Assembly (NCBI GenBank): GCA_009379845.1
Contig: WHSZ01000010.1
Span: 1 to 64,000 of the forward strand
DNA: 64,000 nt
Direction: 5' to 3'
Source: Pseudonocardiaceae bacterium
Lineage (GTDB): Bacteria; Actinomycetota; Actinomycetes; Mycobacteriales; Pseudonocardiaceae
Part shown: in pieces, positions 27,414 to 37,681 of the stretch
Layout: each line of letters starts with the position of its first letter
How positions within the stretch are numbered: position 1 is the first letter of the stretch
Translations under genes and position numbers: made by a program
The notes under the pieces: model-generated
The model's input: only the letters and a program-made list of their open reading frames with translations
Database searches by the model: none
What the model was told of the DNA's origin: nothing

Positions 27414-29917
27414 GCCTCGCTGCCTCCGCCCCTGATTACGACCAACGACCCGTGCGCAACGCCCAGGTCACGGTGCAGCCTTCCGGCTTCGCTCCTGGCC
27501 GGTGCCCACACCACGCCGTCCGGCAGATCCGCTATCTCCACGGGTAGCCGTATCGCACCGTCACCGTCCACATCGGAGGACAGGGTAGCCAGCTGGCCCT
27601 GGCCGAGCCCCACCTCCCGCGCGGTGTTCGCGGACATCCGGACATACTGGTCGCGCGCGGTACCGGCCAGGTGCGGCTCTTCGACCTGCAACGAGCCGCC
27701 GTCCAGCAGCTCACGCCAGGTAGCGAGCACCGCCTGGTTCGCCCGGTTACGCGTCGGTGTCGGCGCGGCGGGCTGGTCCGGAGTGGACACCGTTGCCGGC
27801 CGGCCGCGGCCGATGCGCCGCAGGTCGTCCGCGGCCGCGGTCGGGGTCTGGGTGAACAGGTCCGCGTCCATCTCGATGGCTAGCGTGTCCAGCACCCGGC
27901 AGTCCGGCAGCATCGTGCCGTCCGAACGGTGCAGCGCCACGTCGAACGGGCGGTGCCGGCCTTCCCAGTTGTAGAAGCTGCCGTCCTTCTCCGGTGCGGC
28001 CGCAACCGGCAGCACCACGTCGGCGTGCTCGGTGACCGCCGAGCGGCGCAGTTCCAGGCTCACCACGAAGCCGGCCTGCCGCAACGCTTCCGTTGCCAGC
28101 GCGGGATCCGGCAGGTCGTCCGGGTCGACGCCGCCGACCACCAATCCGGCGAGCTCGCCGTCGGCGGCGGCACGCAGCATCTCTCCGGTGTCCCTGCCAC
28201 GCTCCGCCGGCAGCTGGCCGGATCGCAGGCCCCACGCCGATTCCAACTCCGCGCGGGCCGCCGCGTCGGTCACCGACCGCCCGCCGGGCAGCAAGGTGGG
28301 CACTGCACCGGTCTCCAGCGCGCCGCGCTCCCCCGCCCTGCGTGGGATCCACGCGATCTTCGCACCGGTCGTGTCGGAAAGCCGGCCCACCGCGGAAAGC
28401 AGGCCGGGGACCTCGGCGGCGCGCTCACCGACCAGCAGCACCGCGCCCGGCGCGGACAACGCCTCGCGGACATCGGCTTCCAGGTGGTCGAGCTCGCGCG
28501 GCTCCTCACCCGGCACCGCTGGCAACAGCGTGCCGAACGTCTTGGTCACGGCCGGCGAGGTCCAGGAAGCCAGGTGGAAGACCCTGGTGCTCTTCTTCCG
28601 CGCGGCCTTGCGGAGCCGGAGGAACACGATCGGCGATTCCTCTTCAGGCTCGAGCGCCACGCACAGCGCGGCGGGTGCGGCCTCGATCCCGGCGAACGTC
28701 ACGCCGCCCTCCGGGATGCCGCCGAGCACCCTTGAGGTGAGGAAATCCAGCTCCTCGTTCGAATGCGCCCGCGCCCGGAAGTCGATGTCGTTGGTACCCA
28801 ACGCGATCCGGGCGAACTTGCTGTACGCGTAGGTGTCCTCGACGGTGCTGCGGCCGCCGACGAGTACGCCGACACCGCGTTCCCGCGCCTCGAGCAGCCC
28901 TCGGGAGGCGACCTGCAACGCCTCGGTCCACGAGGTGTCCTCCAGGTTGCCGGTCTTCGGGTTACGCATCTGGGGGCGCAGCACCCGGTCGGCTGCCGAG
29001 ACATACGGGAACGCGAACCGTCCCTTGTCGCAGATCCACTCCTCGTTCACCTGCGGGTCGTTGCCGGCCAGCTTGCGCATGATCTTGCCGCGCCGGGTGT
29101 CCACCCGCTCCGCGCAACCGGACGAGCAGCCCTCACAGATGCTCGGCGTCGAGACCAGGTCGAACGGGCGGGACCGGAACCGGTATGCCGCACTGGTCAG
29201 GGCGCCGACCGGGCAGATCTGGATGGTGTTGCCGGAGAAGTAGCTCTGGAACGGTTTGCCTTCGGTCGTCCTGCTCGCGTCATCGGTCGCGATCTCGGCG
29301 GTGGCCGAGGTGCCGATCTGCTGCCCGGCGCCGCGTTCGAGCAACTCGATGAACGGATCACCCGCGATCTCGCTCGAGAACCGGGTGCACCGCTGGCAGA
29401 GCACGCAGCGTTCCCTGTCTAGCAGCACCTGGCTGGAGATCGCCAGCGGTTTCGGGAAGGTCCGCTTGGTGTCCACGAACCGGGAATCCGCGCGGCCGTT
29501 GGACATCGCCTGATTCTGCAGTGGACACTCGCCGCCCTTGTCGCAGATCGGGCAGTCCAGCGGGTGGTTGATCAGCAGCAGTTCCATCACGCCCTGCTGC
29601 GCCTTGTCCGCGACCGCCGAGGTGTGCTGGGTCCGCACCACCATGCCGTCGGCGACCGGCACCGTGCAGGAGGCCTGCGGCTTCGGCATCGGCCGGCCGC
29701 CCATCTCGACCTCGACGAGGCACTGCCGGCAGGCTCCCGCCGGGTCGAGCAGTGGGTGATCGCAGAACCGGGGGATCTGAAGGCCCAACCGTTCCGCGGT
29801 ACGAATGATCAGCTCGCCCTGCGGGGCGATAACTTCGAGACCGTCGATGGTCAGCTTGACGTAGCCCTCCGGGACGACCAGCTCGCCGGCCTCGTCGCGA
29901 TCAGCTGCCAACGTCAT
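27410..29917 (-). CDS. nuoG: NADH-quinone oxidoreductase subunit G
   Basis: An 835-aa subunit. N-terminal iron-sulfur ligands are [20 protein letters not shown] (2Fe-2S), [30 protein letters not shown] and [20 protein letters not shown] (the N7-type cluster region). A degenerate molybdopterin oxidoreductase domain fills the rest, followed by a molydopterin dinucleotide binding-like C-terminal region. It relays electrons from NuoF/NuoE to NuoI. It overlaps nuoF by 4 nt. Confidence 0.95.
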   Translation of the reverse strand: MTLAADRDEAGELVVPEGYVKLTIDGLEVIAPQGELIIRTAERLGLQIPRFCDHPLLDPAGACRQCLVEVEMGGRPMPKPQASCTVPVADGMVVRTQHTSAVADKAQQGVMELLLINHPLDCPICDKGGECPLQNQAMSNGRADSRFVDTKRTFPKPLAISSQVLLDRERCVLCQRCTRFSSEIAGDPFIELLERGAGQQIGTSATAEIATDDASRTTEGKPFQSYFSGNTIQICPVGALTSAAYRFRSRPFDLVSTPSICEGCSSGCAERVDTRRGKIMRKLAGNDPQVNEEWICDKGRFAFPYVSAADRVLRPQMRNPKTGNLEDTSWTEALQVASRGLLEARERGVGVLVGGRSTVEDTYAYSKFARIALGTNDIDFRARAHSNEELDFLTSRVLGGIPEGGVTFAGIEAAPAALCVALEPEEESPIVFLRLRKAARKKSTRVFHLASWTSPAVTKTFGTLLPAVPGEEPRELDHLEADVREALSAPGAVLLVGERAAEVPGLLSAVGRLSDTTGAKIAWIPRRAGERGALETGAVPTLLPGGRSVTDAAARAELESAWGLRSGQLPAERGRDTGEMLRAAADGELAGLVVGGVDPDDLPDPALATEALRQAGFVVSLELRRSAVTEHADVVLPVAAAPEKDGSFYNWEGRHRPFDVALHRSDGTMLPDCRVLDTLAIEMDADLFTQTPTAAADDLRRIGRGRPATVSTPDQPAAPTPTRNRANQAVLATWRELLDGGSLQVEEPHLAGTARDQYVRMSANTAREVGLGQGQLATLSSDVDGDGAIRLPVEIADLPDGVVWAPARSEAGRLHRDLGVAHGSLVVIRGGGSEA

Positions 29918-31209
29918 GATCCAGCTCCAGCCAGTGCGGGTTCGGAGTTACGCGCCCTGTTCTGCTCGCACAACGCGAGGAACTCGTCCTTGAAATACTT
30001 GATGCCGCTGGTGATCGGCGAGACCGCACCGTCGCCGAGCGCGCAGAACGAGCGGCCGAGGACGTTGTCGCAGACATCGAGCAGGGTGTCGATGTCCTCC
30101 TCGGTGCCCCGGCCGTCCACCATTCGCTCCAGGATCTGCGCCAGCCAGTAGGTCCCTTCCCGGCACGGCGTGCACTTACCGCACGACTCGTGCTCGTAGA
30201 ACTGGGTCCACTTCATCACCGCCCACGGCACGGACACCGTCTCGTTGAAAATCTGGAGAGCTGTCGTTCCGAGCATCGAGCCGGCCTCCGCGGCGCCCTC
30301 GAAGTCCAGCGGCACGTCCAGGTGCTCGGCGGTGAACAGCGGTGTGGAGGAACCGCCGGGAGTCCAGAACTTCAGCGGGATCCCGTCCTTCATACCGCCG
30401 GCGAGCTCGAGCAGTTCGCGCAGCGTGGTGCCGAGCGGCGCCTCGTACTGCCCCGGCTTCTCCACGTGCCCCGAGATCGAGAAGATCTTCGGGCCGGGCG
30501 ATTTCTCTGTGCCCATGCCACGAAACCAGTCCGAGCCACCGTTCACGATGTACGGCACGCTCGCGATGGTCTCCACGTTGTTCACCGTGGTCGGCTGACC
30601 GTACAACCCGGCCGCGGCCGGGAACGGCGGTTTCAGCCTCGGCTGGCCGCGCCTGCCCTCCAGCGAGTCGAGCAGCGCGGTCTCCTCGCCGCAGATGTAG
30701 GCACCCGCCCCGGCGTGCACCACGATGTCCAGGTCGAACCCGGAACCGAGGATGTTCGTGCCGAGGTAACCGGCCTGGTACGCCTCCCGCACCGCCGCGT
30801 TCAGCCGGCGGATGCAGTGCGGCACCTCGCCGCGCACGTAGATGAAGCAGTGGTGCGCGCGCATCGCGTAGGAGGCGATGACACAACCCTCGATCAGCGA
30901 GTGCGGGTCGGCCATCATCAGCGGGATGTCCTTGCAGGTGCCCGGTTCGCCCTCATCGGCGTTGATGACAAGGTAGTGCGGCTTGTCCTCGTTCGGCGGC
31001 ATGAAGCCCCACTTGACGCCAGCCGGGAAACCCGCGCCGCCACGGCCGCGCAGCCCGGAGTCCTTCACCAGCTGCACCAGTTGCTCCGGCTCGGCCCGCA
31101 ACGCCTTCGGCAGCGCGGTGTAGCCCTCCAGCTGCTCGTAGGTGTGCAGCGTCCAGGAGTTCGGGGAAAGCCAGCGTTTGGTCAAAACCGGCGTGAGCTT
31201 GTCTGTCAT
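29914..31209 (-). CDS. nuoF: NADH-quinone oxidoreductase subunit F (FMN, NADH site)
   Basis: A 431-aa subunit. The FMN/NADH-binding glycine-rich loops are [18 protein letters not shown] and [20 protein letters not shown], and the 4Fe-4S ligands are in [13 protein letters not shown] with a later Cys in FCALGD. It oxidises NADH and reduces FMN. ATG 31209 overlaps the nuoE stop (ATGA), so the open frame to 31266 is not used. Confidence 0.96.
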   Translation of the reverse strand: MTDKLTPVLTKRWLSPNSWTLHTYEQLEGYTALPKALRAEPEQLVQLVKDSGLRGRGGAGFPAGVKWGFMPPNEDKPHYLVINADEGEPGTCKDIPLMMADPHSLIEGCVIASYAMRAHHCFIYVRGEVPHCIRRLNAAVREAYQAGYLGTNILGSGFDLDIVVHAGAGAYICGEETALLDSLEGRRGQPRLKPPFPAAAGLYGQPTTVNNVETIASVPYIVNGGSDWFRGMGTEKSPGPKIFSISGHVEKPGQYEAPLGTTLRELLELAGGMKDGIPLKFWTPGGSSTPLFTAEHLDVPLDFEGAAEAGSMLGTTALQIFNETVSVPWAVMKWTQFYEHESCGKCTPCREGTYWLAQILERMVDGRGTEEDIDTLLDVCDNVLGRSFCALGDGAVSPITSGIKYFKDEFLALCEQNRARNSEPALAGAGS

Positions 31210-31982
31210 CTCTTCTCCGGAACTGGGGGCAGTGCGGCATCGTCCGGCATGGTCGGCGCGGTCCATCCACGGTCGGTGGCCAGCTGCGCGCCCCGCACGG
31301 TTTCCGCGGACGCCGACGGCCCGTTCACCGCTTCGGGATCGGTGTCGAAACCGACCGCGAGTTGCTCTTCGACCGTCCGGAAGTCGGTCAGCGGCGCGCC
31401 CCGTGTCGGCGCCGGCTTTTCCCCGCGCCGCAACGCATCCACCAGCTCTACCGCGGACTCCGGGGTCTGGTTGTCGTAGTACTCATAGTTCACCTGCAGC
31501 ACCGGCGCGAAGTCACACGCGGCCAGGCATTCGGCGTGCTCGATGGTGATCGAGCCCCGCTCGCCGGGCGTTCCGGCGGTTTCCTCGTGCCCCAACGGTT
31601 TCCCGCTCTCGCCGAGGTGCTCGCGCAGCTTGCCGTAGATCGCGTCCCCGCCAAGCACCGCGCACAGCGTGTTGGTGCACACGCTGACCAGGTGCTCGCC
31701 GCACGGCTTGCGCTTGTACATGGTGTAGAACGTCGCCACCGCGCTGACTTCGGCCGTGCTCAGCCCGAGCTGGTTGGCGCAGAACGTAACGCCCTGCTGG
31801 CTGACGAAGCCCTGCACGGACTGCACAAGGTGCAGCAGCGGCAGCAAGGCCGAGCGGGACTGCGGATACAGCGCGATGATCCGCTGCGCCTTGGCCGTCG
31901 TGTCCACGCCGAACGGGGAATCCGCCGGCAGCGGGACGGCGTCCGAAGCCGTACCGGCTTCCTCCGGAGCCTCCGCGGTCAT
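31206..31982 (-). CDS. nuoE: NADH-quinone oxidoreductase subunit E (2Fe-2S)
   Basis: A 258-aa thioredoxin-like ferredoxin subunit. The four cluster ligands are in [14 protein letters not shown] and [16 protein letters not shown], with the [17 protein letters not shown] segment before them. It has about 75 extra residues at the C-terminus ([18 protein letters not shown]...), typical of actinobacterial NuoE. ATG 31982 forms ATGA with the nuoD stop; the frame begins at 31991. Confidence 0.95.
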   Translation of the reverse strand: MTAEAPEEAGTASDAVPLPADSPFGVDTTAKAQRIIALYPQSRSALLPLLHLVQSVQGFVSQQGVTFCANQLGLSTAEVSAVATFYTMYKRKPCGEHLVSVCTNTLCAVLGGDAIYGKLREHLGESGKPLGHEETAGTPGERGSITIEHAECLAACDFAPVLQVNYEYYDNQTPESAVELVDALRRGEKPAPTRGAPLTDFRTVEEQLAVGFDTDPEAVNGPSASAETVRGAQLATDRGWTAPTMPDDAALPPVPEKR

Positions 31983-33295
31983 CGGTCGCACCCTCCCATC
32001 ACTGGATCAAGGGAGGCCACCGCCGCGATCATGTCGGCGACCAGACCTCCCTCGGACATCGCCGGCATGGCTTGCAGGTTGATGAAGCTGGGTTCCCGGA
32101 CGTGCACCCGCATCGGCCGGGTTCCGCCGTCCGAGACCAGGTGGTAGCCGAGCTCGCCGCGCGGCGACTCAACCGGCACGTAGACCTGGCCCGGCGGCAC
32201 GCTGAAACCCTCGGTCACCAGCTTGAAGTGGTGGATCAACGACTCCATCGACTGGCCCATGATCTTGCGTACGTGATCGAGCGAGTTGCCGAGCCCGTCG
32301 GAGGACACGGTGAGCTTCGCCGGCCAGGCGACCTTCGGATCGTCCACCATCACCGGGCCGGGCTCCAGCTTGTCGAGGCACTGCCTGACGATCTTCAGCG
32401 ACTGGTGGATCTCCTCGAGCCGCAGCAGGTAACGGCCGAACGAATCCGCCTCGGTGGTGGTCGGAACCTCGAAGTCGTACTCGTCGTAGCCGAGATACGG
32501 CTCGGTTTTCCGGATATCCCACGGCAATCCGGCTGACCGCAGGATCGGGCCCGTGACGCCGAGCGAAAGGCAGGCGTCCACCGGCAGGTACCCGACGCCC
32601 TGCAGCCGGTTGCGCCAGATCGGTTGCCCGGTCAGCAACTTGTCGTAGCCAGGCAGCCGCTTGTCCATCACCTTGAGAAAGTCGGTGACCTTCTCGTGGT
32701 AGTCGTCCGGCAGGTCCTGCGCGAGGCCACCAGGCCGGATGAACGCGTGGTTCATCCGCAGACCGGTGAGGTGTTCCAGGAGGTGCAGCACCTCTTCCCG
32801 CTCCCGGAACCCGTTGGTCATCCCGGTGAGCGCGCCCAGCTCCATCCCGCCGGTAGCCAGCGCGACGAGATGCGAGCTGACCCGGTTCAGCTCGAGCAGC
32901 ATCACCCTGGCGACCTCGGCCCTGCGGGGCACCTCGATGCCGAGCAGCTTCTCGATGCCCATGCAGTACGCGGCCTCATTGGACAGTGGCGCGAGGTAGT
33001 CCATCCGGGTAACGAACGTGACGCCTTGGGTCCAGGTTCGGTACTCGCAGTTCTTCTCGATCCCGGTGTGCAGGTAGCCGATCACCGAGCGGGCCTGGGT
33101 GACCGTCTCGCCTTCCAGCTCGATCACTAGCCGCAGCACGCCATGCGTGGACGGGTGTTGCGGCCCCAGGTTCATGACGAACTTCTCGTCACCCGCGGCA
33201 TCCTCGAGGAATTCGTCCCAGTCGCCGCCGGTGACCGTGTACACCCGGCCCTCGGTGGTCTCCCGGGAGCTGGCGTACGGATCTGTGGTGGTCAT
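31979..33295 (-). CDS. nuoD: NADH-quinone oxidoreductase subunit D
   Basis: A 438-aa subunit related to the large subunit of NiFe hydrogenases. [21 protein letters not shown] includes the quinone-site histidine loop, and later parts contain [15 protein letters not shown] and [15 protein letters not shown]. With NuoB it forms the quinone-reduction site in the peripheral arm. It overlaps nuoC by 4 nt. Confidence 0.96.
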   Translation of the reverse strand: MTTTDPYASSRETTEGRVYTVTGGDWDEFLEDAAGDEKFVMNLGPQHPSTHGVLRLVIELEGETVTQARSVIGYLHTGIEKNCEYRTWTQGVTFVTRMDYLAPLSNEAAYCMGIEKLLGIEVPRRAEVARVMLLELNRVSSHLVALATGGMELGALTGMTNGFREREEVLHLLEHLTGLRMNHAFIRPGGLAQDLPDDYHEKVTDFLKVMDKRLPGYDKLLTGQPIWRNRLQGVGYLPVDACLSLGVTGPILRSAGLPWDIRKTEPYLGYDEYDFEVPTTTEADSFGRYLLRLEEIHQSLKIVRQCLDKLEPGPVMVDDPKVAWPAKLTVSSDGLGNSLDHVRKIMGQSMESLIHHFKLVTEGFSVPPGQVYVPVESPRGELGYHLVSDGGTRPMRVHVREPSFINLQAMPAMSEGGLVADMIAAVASLDPVMGGCDR

Positions 33296-34074
33296 GTGTA
33301 CGCCCTCCGTTGATCAGGTGGAGGTATTTCGGCGCCCTTGTATTCCACCGGGACGCCGCCAAGCGGGTAGTCCTTGCGCTGCGGGTGCCCGTCCCAGTCG
33401 TCCGGCATCAGGATCCGGGTCAGCGCTGGGTGTCCATCGTGGACGATCCCGAACATGTCCCAGTTCTCCCGCTCCTGCCAGTCCGCCGTGGCGTAGACCT
33501 CGACCACCGACGGGATGTGCGGATCGTCCACATCCACCGCGACCTCGAGCCGGATCCGCCTGCGGTAGGTCATCGACGTGAGGTGGTAAACCGCGTGCAG
33601 CCGCTGCGGGACCTCCTCGCCGTAGTCAACGGCGGAGACGGAGCTGCACAGCTCGAAGCGCAGCGACGGGTCGTCGCGCAGCGTCCGGCAGATCTCCACC
33701 AGGTGTTCACGCTGGACGTAGAACGTGATCTCGCCACGGTCGATGGTCACCTGCTGGATCGCACTGGCGGCGATTCCCTTGCCGCTCAACGCTTCCAGCA
33801 GATCGTCGGCAACCTCGTCGAACCAGTCGCCGTACGGCCGCTCGGCAGCGGGCGGGACGTATGCCGGCAGCCGGAGGCCGCCGTATCCGGACGTGTCGCC
33901 GGCGTCGTCGACGCCGAACATGCCGCGCCGGGGGCGGCCAGCGACCACCGGGATGCGCTCGGCCGGCCGGGTCGAATCGGCCGGTTCGAGGCCCGGCTCG
34001 GGGTGTTCTGCGCTGGAGTGTTCGTCCCCAGGGTCCGGCTTACCGGAGCCGACCAGTTTCTCCTCCTCGGTCAC
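33292..34074 (-). CDS. nuoC: NADH-quinone oxidoreductase subunit C
   Basis: A 260-aa subunit with the 30-kDa family core ([51 protein letters not shown]). The first 80 residues are charged and low-complexity ([20 protein letters not shown]), longer than in E. coli-type proteins. A separate ORF rather than a nuoCD fusion is found here. GTG 34074 overlaps the nuoB stop (GTGA). Confidence 0.95.
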   Translation of the reverse strand: MTEEEKLVGSGKPDPGDEHSSAEHPEPGLEPADSTRPAERIPVVAGRPRRGMFGVDDAGDTSGYGGLRLPAYVPPAAERPYGDWFDEVADDLLEALSGKGIAASAIQQVTIDRGEITFYVQREHLVEICRTLRDDPSLRFELCSSVSAVDYGEEVPQRLHAVYHLTSMTYRRRIRLEVAVDVDDPHIPSVVEVYATADWQERENWDMFGIVHDGHPALTRILMPDDWDGHPQRKDYPLGGVPVEYKGAEIPPPDQRRAYT

Positions 34075-34757
34075 TGTTGCCCCTTCTCGAGCACTCCGCC
34101 GGGCGCCAGGTCGATCCGCTTGCCCTTGCCACCGTGCAGCTGCACCAGCTCGTGCGCGGGCACGTCCGCGGTGCGTGGATCGCGCGGCCCCTGGAACTTC
34201 TTGGTGTTCTTCTTCTTGGCGTAGCGCACCGAGGACGGCAGCAACTGGGTGCGCTCCCCGCTCGCCGCCTTCTCCGCGGCACGGTTCGGGCCGAGCGGCT
34301 CGTCCATGATCTTCTCGTGCAGCTTGAGGATGGCGTCCATGAGCATCTCAGGGCGCGGCGGGCAACCCGGCAGGTACATGTCAACCGGCACGATGTGGTC
34401 GACGCCCTGCACCACGGCGTAGTTGTTGAACATCCCGCCTGACGAGGCGCACACGCCCATCGAAAGCACCCAGCGCGGTTCGGGCATCTGGTCGTAGATC
34501 TGCCTGAGCACCGGCGCCATCTTGTTGGTGACCCGGCCCGCGACGATCATCAGATCGGCCTGCCTCGGCGAGGGGCGGAACACCTCCATGCCGAACCGGC
34601 CGAGGTCGTACCGGGTCGCGCCGGTGGTCATCATTTCGATGGCGCAGCACGCGAGCCCGAAGGTCGCCGGCCACAGGGATGACTTGCGTGACCAGTTGAC
34701 CAGCTTCTCCACGCTGGTCAGCAGGATCCCGTTGGGAAGTTTTTCCTCTAGTCCCAT
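34071..34757 (-). CDS. nuoB: NADH-quinone oxidoreductase subunit B (N2 cluster)
   Basis: A 228-aa subunit. The N2 4Fe-4S ligands are in [24 protein letters not shown] and [12 protein letters not shown]. It is the terminal electron carrier before quinone. The C-terminal 60 residues ([18 protein letters not shown]...) are a basic extension found in actinobacteria. ATG 34757 lies inside the last codons of nuoA (10-nt overlap). Confidence 0.96.
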   Translation of the reverse strand: MGLEEKLPNGILLTSVEKLVNWSRKSSLWPATFGLACCAIEMMTTGATRYDLGRFGMEVFRPSPRQADLMIVAGRVTNKMAPVLRQIYDQMPEPRWVLSMGVCASSGGMFNNYAVVQGVDHIVPVDMYLPGCPPRPEMLMDAILKLHEKIMDEPLGPNRAAEKAASGERTQLLPSSVRYAKKKNTKKFQGPRDPRTADVPAHELVQLHGGKGKRIDLAPGGVLEKGQQ

Positions 34758-35164
34758 TCGAGCCCACCTCGGAGCCACTCGTAGATGTACGGGATGGTGA
34801 TCGCGACGATGAAGATGCTCACCGCGGCGAAGCCGAACAACCCCACCGAATCGGCCGAGACCGCATAGGGATAGAGAAAGACCATCTCGATGTCGAAGAG
34901 AATGAAGAGCATCCCGGTGAGATAGAACTTCACCGGTACGCGGCCCCCGCCGACGACCGGGTGCGGGGATGGTTCGATACCGCACTCGTACGGATCGAGT
35001 TTGGCCTTGTTGTACCGGCGCGGGCCCACGAGTGGGGCGATCACCACGGAGAACACCGCGAACGCGCCGGACACTAAGATCAACAAAACCAGCGGTATGT
35101 ATGGCTCGAGACCCGTGGTTCCCGGTCCCCCCTGCGCGAGGTAGTCCGTCGCGGTTACCGTCAT
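34748..35164 (-). CDS. nuoA: NADH-quinone oxidoreductase subunit A
   Basis: A 138-aa membrane subunit with three helices and the quinone-channel loop [20 protein letters not shown]. It is the first gene of the 14-gene nuo operon. ATG 35164 is chosen because GGAGG immediately precedes it (2-nt gap) and the family length fits; a frame open to 35251 and a GTG upstream exist. Rex operators and a large palindrome lie within 225 bp upstream. Confidence 0.93.
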   Translation of the reverse strand: MTVTATDYLAQGGPGTTGLEPYIPLVLLILVSGAFAVFSVVIAPLVGPRRYNKAKLDPYECGIEPSPHPVVGGGRVPVKFYLTGMLFILFDIEMVFLYPYAVSADSVGLFGFAAVSIFIVAITIPYIYEWLRGGLEWD

Positions 35165-35276
35165 CGCCTCCGTCTGCGAAGCGTCGAACACTAACACCGT
35201 TCCCGCCGTCCTTCCGGGCCGCGATGGCCCGCCGGTCGCCCCGCGACGCACCCTAAAGGGTATTCGTCCACGACCT

Positions 35277-35300
35277 CCGAGTTAGGACGCCCTAACTCGG
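35277..35300. promoter_or_regulatory. 24-bp palindrome in the nuo leader
   Basis: CCGAGTTAGG, an ACGC loop and CCTAACTCGG make a perfect 10-bp inverted repeat between the Rex sites and nuoA. It could be a second operator, since the GTTAGG/CCTAAC arms suit a dimeric repressor, or an RNA hairpin in the leader transcript. Confidence 0.55.
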
Positions 35301-35338
35301 CGTGGTCGCCAGGCGCGACGTGCACTTCCTCCGCGACT

Positions 35339-35356
35339 TTGTGAAAGCATTCACAA
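35339..35356. promoter_or_regulatory. Rex operator 1
   Basis: TTGTGAAAGCATTCACAA matches the Rex consensus TTGTGAANNNNTTCACAA at every defined base. Rex is the actinobacterial redox repressor that leaves DNA when NADH is high. In Streptomyces coelicolor it represses the nuo operon. Confidence 0.88.
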
Positions 35357-35370
35357 TCTACCTCATGAGG

Positions 35371-35388
35371 TTGTGAAGTGCTTCACAA
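35371..35388. promoter_or_regulatory. Rex operator 2
   Basis: TTGTGAAGTGCTTCACAA is a second perfect match to the Rex consensus. Its centre is exactly 32 bp from the first, close to three helical turns, so two Rex dimers could bind on the same face of the DNA. Confidence 0.88.
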
Positions 35389-35641
35389 GCCACGGCGCTA
35401 GTGTAAAACCGCGCTCCCGGCGCTGTCTTCGGCCCCCGGCCGGTCGAGTTTTCCGCTCCGACGTGCGGATTGGTCGTGTCACCAGCGGAGAAAGCCAATG
35501 AGCGGCGAGGACCCACGAAGCGACCAATCGGACAAAGGATACCCTAACGTGATGGATCACACCGGGGCTCGTGAGTCTTTTTCGAGGTTATAGCACCTAA
35601 TGTGCTTGCTGGCTCGACGCTGACAAGCACGTCTCGCGGAC

Positions 35642-36934
35642 TCACGAGACGCTCGGCGCCAGCCGAGCGGCCGTCGCCACGATCCGGTCCACCACATCCC
35701 CGTCCTTGGGGTCGTAGCAGCCGGACAGGCCCTTGTACACCAGTGGGATCAGCGGGTTGATCCGCAACCCGTACTTGGTCGCCGCGCGCATGATCCGCGG
35801 TTTGCCGATCAGTTTGGCGAAGAGGTTGCCCAGCCGGTAGTAGCCGCCCATCAGGTCGCTGAGCGTGGCCGGGTAGCCGCGCAGCGCGCGTTCCCTTGAC
35901 GGGCCTTCCGGCCGAGCAAGCGCCTGCACCACGTGTTCGGCCGCCAGCTTCGCGGACTCCATCGCCGACGGGATGCCCTCGCCGTTGAACGGGCTCACCA
36001 TCCCGCCCGCGTCGCCGAGCAGCAGCAACCCGTCCCGGTAGTGCGGGGTGCGGTTGAAGCCCATCGGCAGGCCGGCCCCGCCGATCTTGCCGGTGGCGTT
36101 GCACTCCCGGAAGCCCCACTCCTCCGGCGTGCTGTCCAGCCAGGACCGCATCAGCGCGCGGTAATCCGTGCTCCGGAAGGCTTTCGACGTGGACAGCATG
36201 CCGAGCCCGACGTTCACCGTGCCATCGCCAAGCGGGAACGCCCAGCCGTAGCCAGGCAGCAGTTTGGGGTCGCGTGGATCACTGCGGTCCCACAGCTCGA
36301 GGTGCCCCTCGATGAACGGGTCGGTGTGCCGCGGGCTGCGGTAGTAGCGGCGCACCGCGACGCCCATCGGCCGGCTGTCCCGCTTCTCGATCCCGACGGA
36401 CAGCGCCAGCCGCGCGGACACCCCGTCGCAGGCGAGCACCAGCGGCGCGCGATAGCTGGCCGGTTCCCGCTCCTCGCCGAGCTTCGCGTTCACCCCGATC
36501 ACCCGCCCTGAGCGCTCGTCGGTGATCGCGCCGTTCACCGTCGCCCGCTCGACGAGCCGGGCGCCCGCTCGTTGCGCGGTGCGCGCGAGCAGCTCGTCGA
36601 AGTCGTGCCGGGTACGGGAAACGCCGTAGGGCGGGTAGCTGGTCAGCTCCGGCCAGTCCAGCTCGAGGGTCAGCTCGTTGGTCAGAATCCGCAGCCCGCG
36701 GCTGTGCACCCAGCCGGCTTCCTCGCTGGTGTCGATGCCCAGATCGATCAGCTGCTTCACCCCCCGCGGGGTGAGGCCGTCGCCGCAGACCTTGTCCCGA
36801 GGGAAGGTGCTCTTCTCAAGCAGCAGCACGTCAACGCCCGCACGGGCCAGGTAGGTCGCCGCCGTGGAACCGGCCGGCCCGGCTCCCACCACGATGACGT
36901 CGGCGTCCTGCTCGGAACTGCTGCGGCTGCTCAT
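35642..36934 (-). CDS. menJ: Menaquinone reductase (geranylgeranyl reductase family, MenJ-like)
   Basis: A 430-aa flavoprotein. The FAD dinucleotide-binding motif is VIVVGAGPAGSTAATYLARAG, followed by FPRDKVCGDGLTPRGV, the geranylgeranyl reductase signature, and GYGWAFPLGDGTVNVGLG and LLLLGDAGGMVSPFNGEGI. In M. tuberculosis the homologue Rv0561c saturates one double bond of the menaquinone side chain. Nine nucleotides separate it from menG, so the two are in one operon. The substrate could also be another polyprenyl lipid. Confidence 0.88.
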   Translation of the reverse strand: MSSRSSSEQDADVIVVGAGPAGSTAATYLARAGVDVLLLEKSTFPRDKVCGDGLTPRGVKQLIDLGIDTSEEAGWVHSRGLRILTNELTLELDWPELTSYPPYGVSRTRHDFDELLARTAQRAGARLVERATVNGAITDERSGRVIGVNAKLGEEREPASYRAPLVLACDGVSARLALSVGIEKRDSRPMGVAVRRYYRSPRHTDPFIEGHLELWDRSDPRDPKLLPGYGWAFPLGDGTVNVGLGMLSTSKAFRSTDYRALMRSWLDSTPEEWGFRECNATGKIGGAGLPMGFNRTPHYRDGLLLLGDAGGMVSPFNGEGIPSAMESAKLAAEHVVQALARPEGPSRERALRGYPATLSDLMGGYYRLGNLFAKLIGKPRIMRAATKYGLRINPLIPLVYKGLSGCYDPKDGDVVDRIVATAARLAPSVS

Positions 36935-36943
36935 GGCGCCAGT

Positions 36944-37660
36944 CTAGGAGTCCGCCTCGGCCAGGCTCACCGCGCGCGGCCGCACGGCGTGATGCAGCGC
37001 CACCACCCCGAACGTGAGGTTGAGCCACGCCACGTCGCGCCACCCGGCCCCCGCCATCATCGAACCCAAGGTTCGCTGATCCGGCCAGGAAAGGATCGAT
37101 TCGGCGAGATACGTGTACGCCTCAGGGTTGGAGGCCACCCGCTTGGCGAGCGCCATCAGCAGCCGCAGCAACACTTTCTGGTACAGCGCGCGGATCGGCC
37201 TGAACACCGGCGTCGAGCATTCGCAGATCACCAGCCGCCCGCCGGGGCGCACCACGCGATACGCCTCGCGCAGCGCGGCCGGCACGTCATGCACGTTGCG
37301 AAGTCCAAAGGAGACTGTCACGGCGTCGAAACTGGCGTCCGCGAACGGCAGGCGGGTCGCGTCGGCACCGACCATCGGCACATCGCGATGCGCGCCATTG
37401 CGCAGCATGCCGAGCGAGAAGTCCGCGGCAACGCACCAGGCCCCTGCGCGCGCGTACTCCACGGTGGACACCCCGGTGCCGGCCGCGAGATCGAGCACCC
37501 GCTCGCCGGTGCGCGCGTCCAGCGCCCTGGCCGTCATGTTCCGCCAGCGACGATCGAACCCGAACGTCATAACCGAGTTGGCGCGGTCATAACCCCGTGC
37601 GACGCCGTCGAACATCTTCGCGACCTCGTGCGGTTCCTTGTCCAAGTTCGCCCGCGACAT
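36944..37660 (-). CDS. menG: Demethylmenaquinone methyltransferase
   Basis: A 238-aa SAM-dependent methyltransferase of the UbiE/MenG family. Family motifs are [33 protein letters not shown] (SAM motif I), [18 protein letters not shown] and LVICECSTP. It makes the last ring methylation of menaquinone. The gene lies between a glycosyltransferase gene (22 bp upstream) and menJ, as in mycobacteria. Confidence 0.95.
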   Translation of the reverse strand: MSRANLDKEPHEVAKMFDGVARGYDRANSVMTFGFDRRWRNMTARALDARTGERVLDLAAGTGVSTVEYARAGAWCVAADFSLGMLRNGAHRDVPMVGADATRLPFADASFDAVTVSFGLRNVHDVPAALREAYRVVRPGGRLVICECSTPVFRPIRALYQKVLLRLLMALAKRVASNPEAYTYLAESILSWPDQRTLGSMMAGAGWRDVAWLNLTFGVVALHHAVRPRAVSLAEADS

Positions 37661-37681
37661 AGCCAGCAGGGTACGTGTTTG

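Larger units (their letters stand above)
35165..35641. promoter_or_regulatory. nuo operon control region (477-bp gene-free gap)
   Basis: No credible ORF is seen. The gap holds, in order from nuoA: a leader of about 110 bp, a 24-bp palindrome (35277-35300), two Rex-type operators (35339-35356 and 35371-35388), a minus-strand TACACT -10 candidate at 35400-35405, and an inverted repeat GATTGGTCG/CGACCAATC with its arms near 35466 and 35519. If TACACT is used, transcription would start near 35393 and Rex would bind at and just after the start site. Its far end abuts the menJ stop. Confidence 0.7.
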
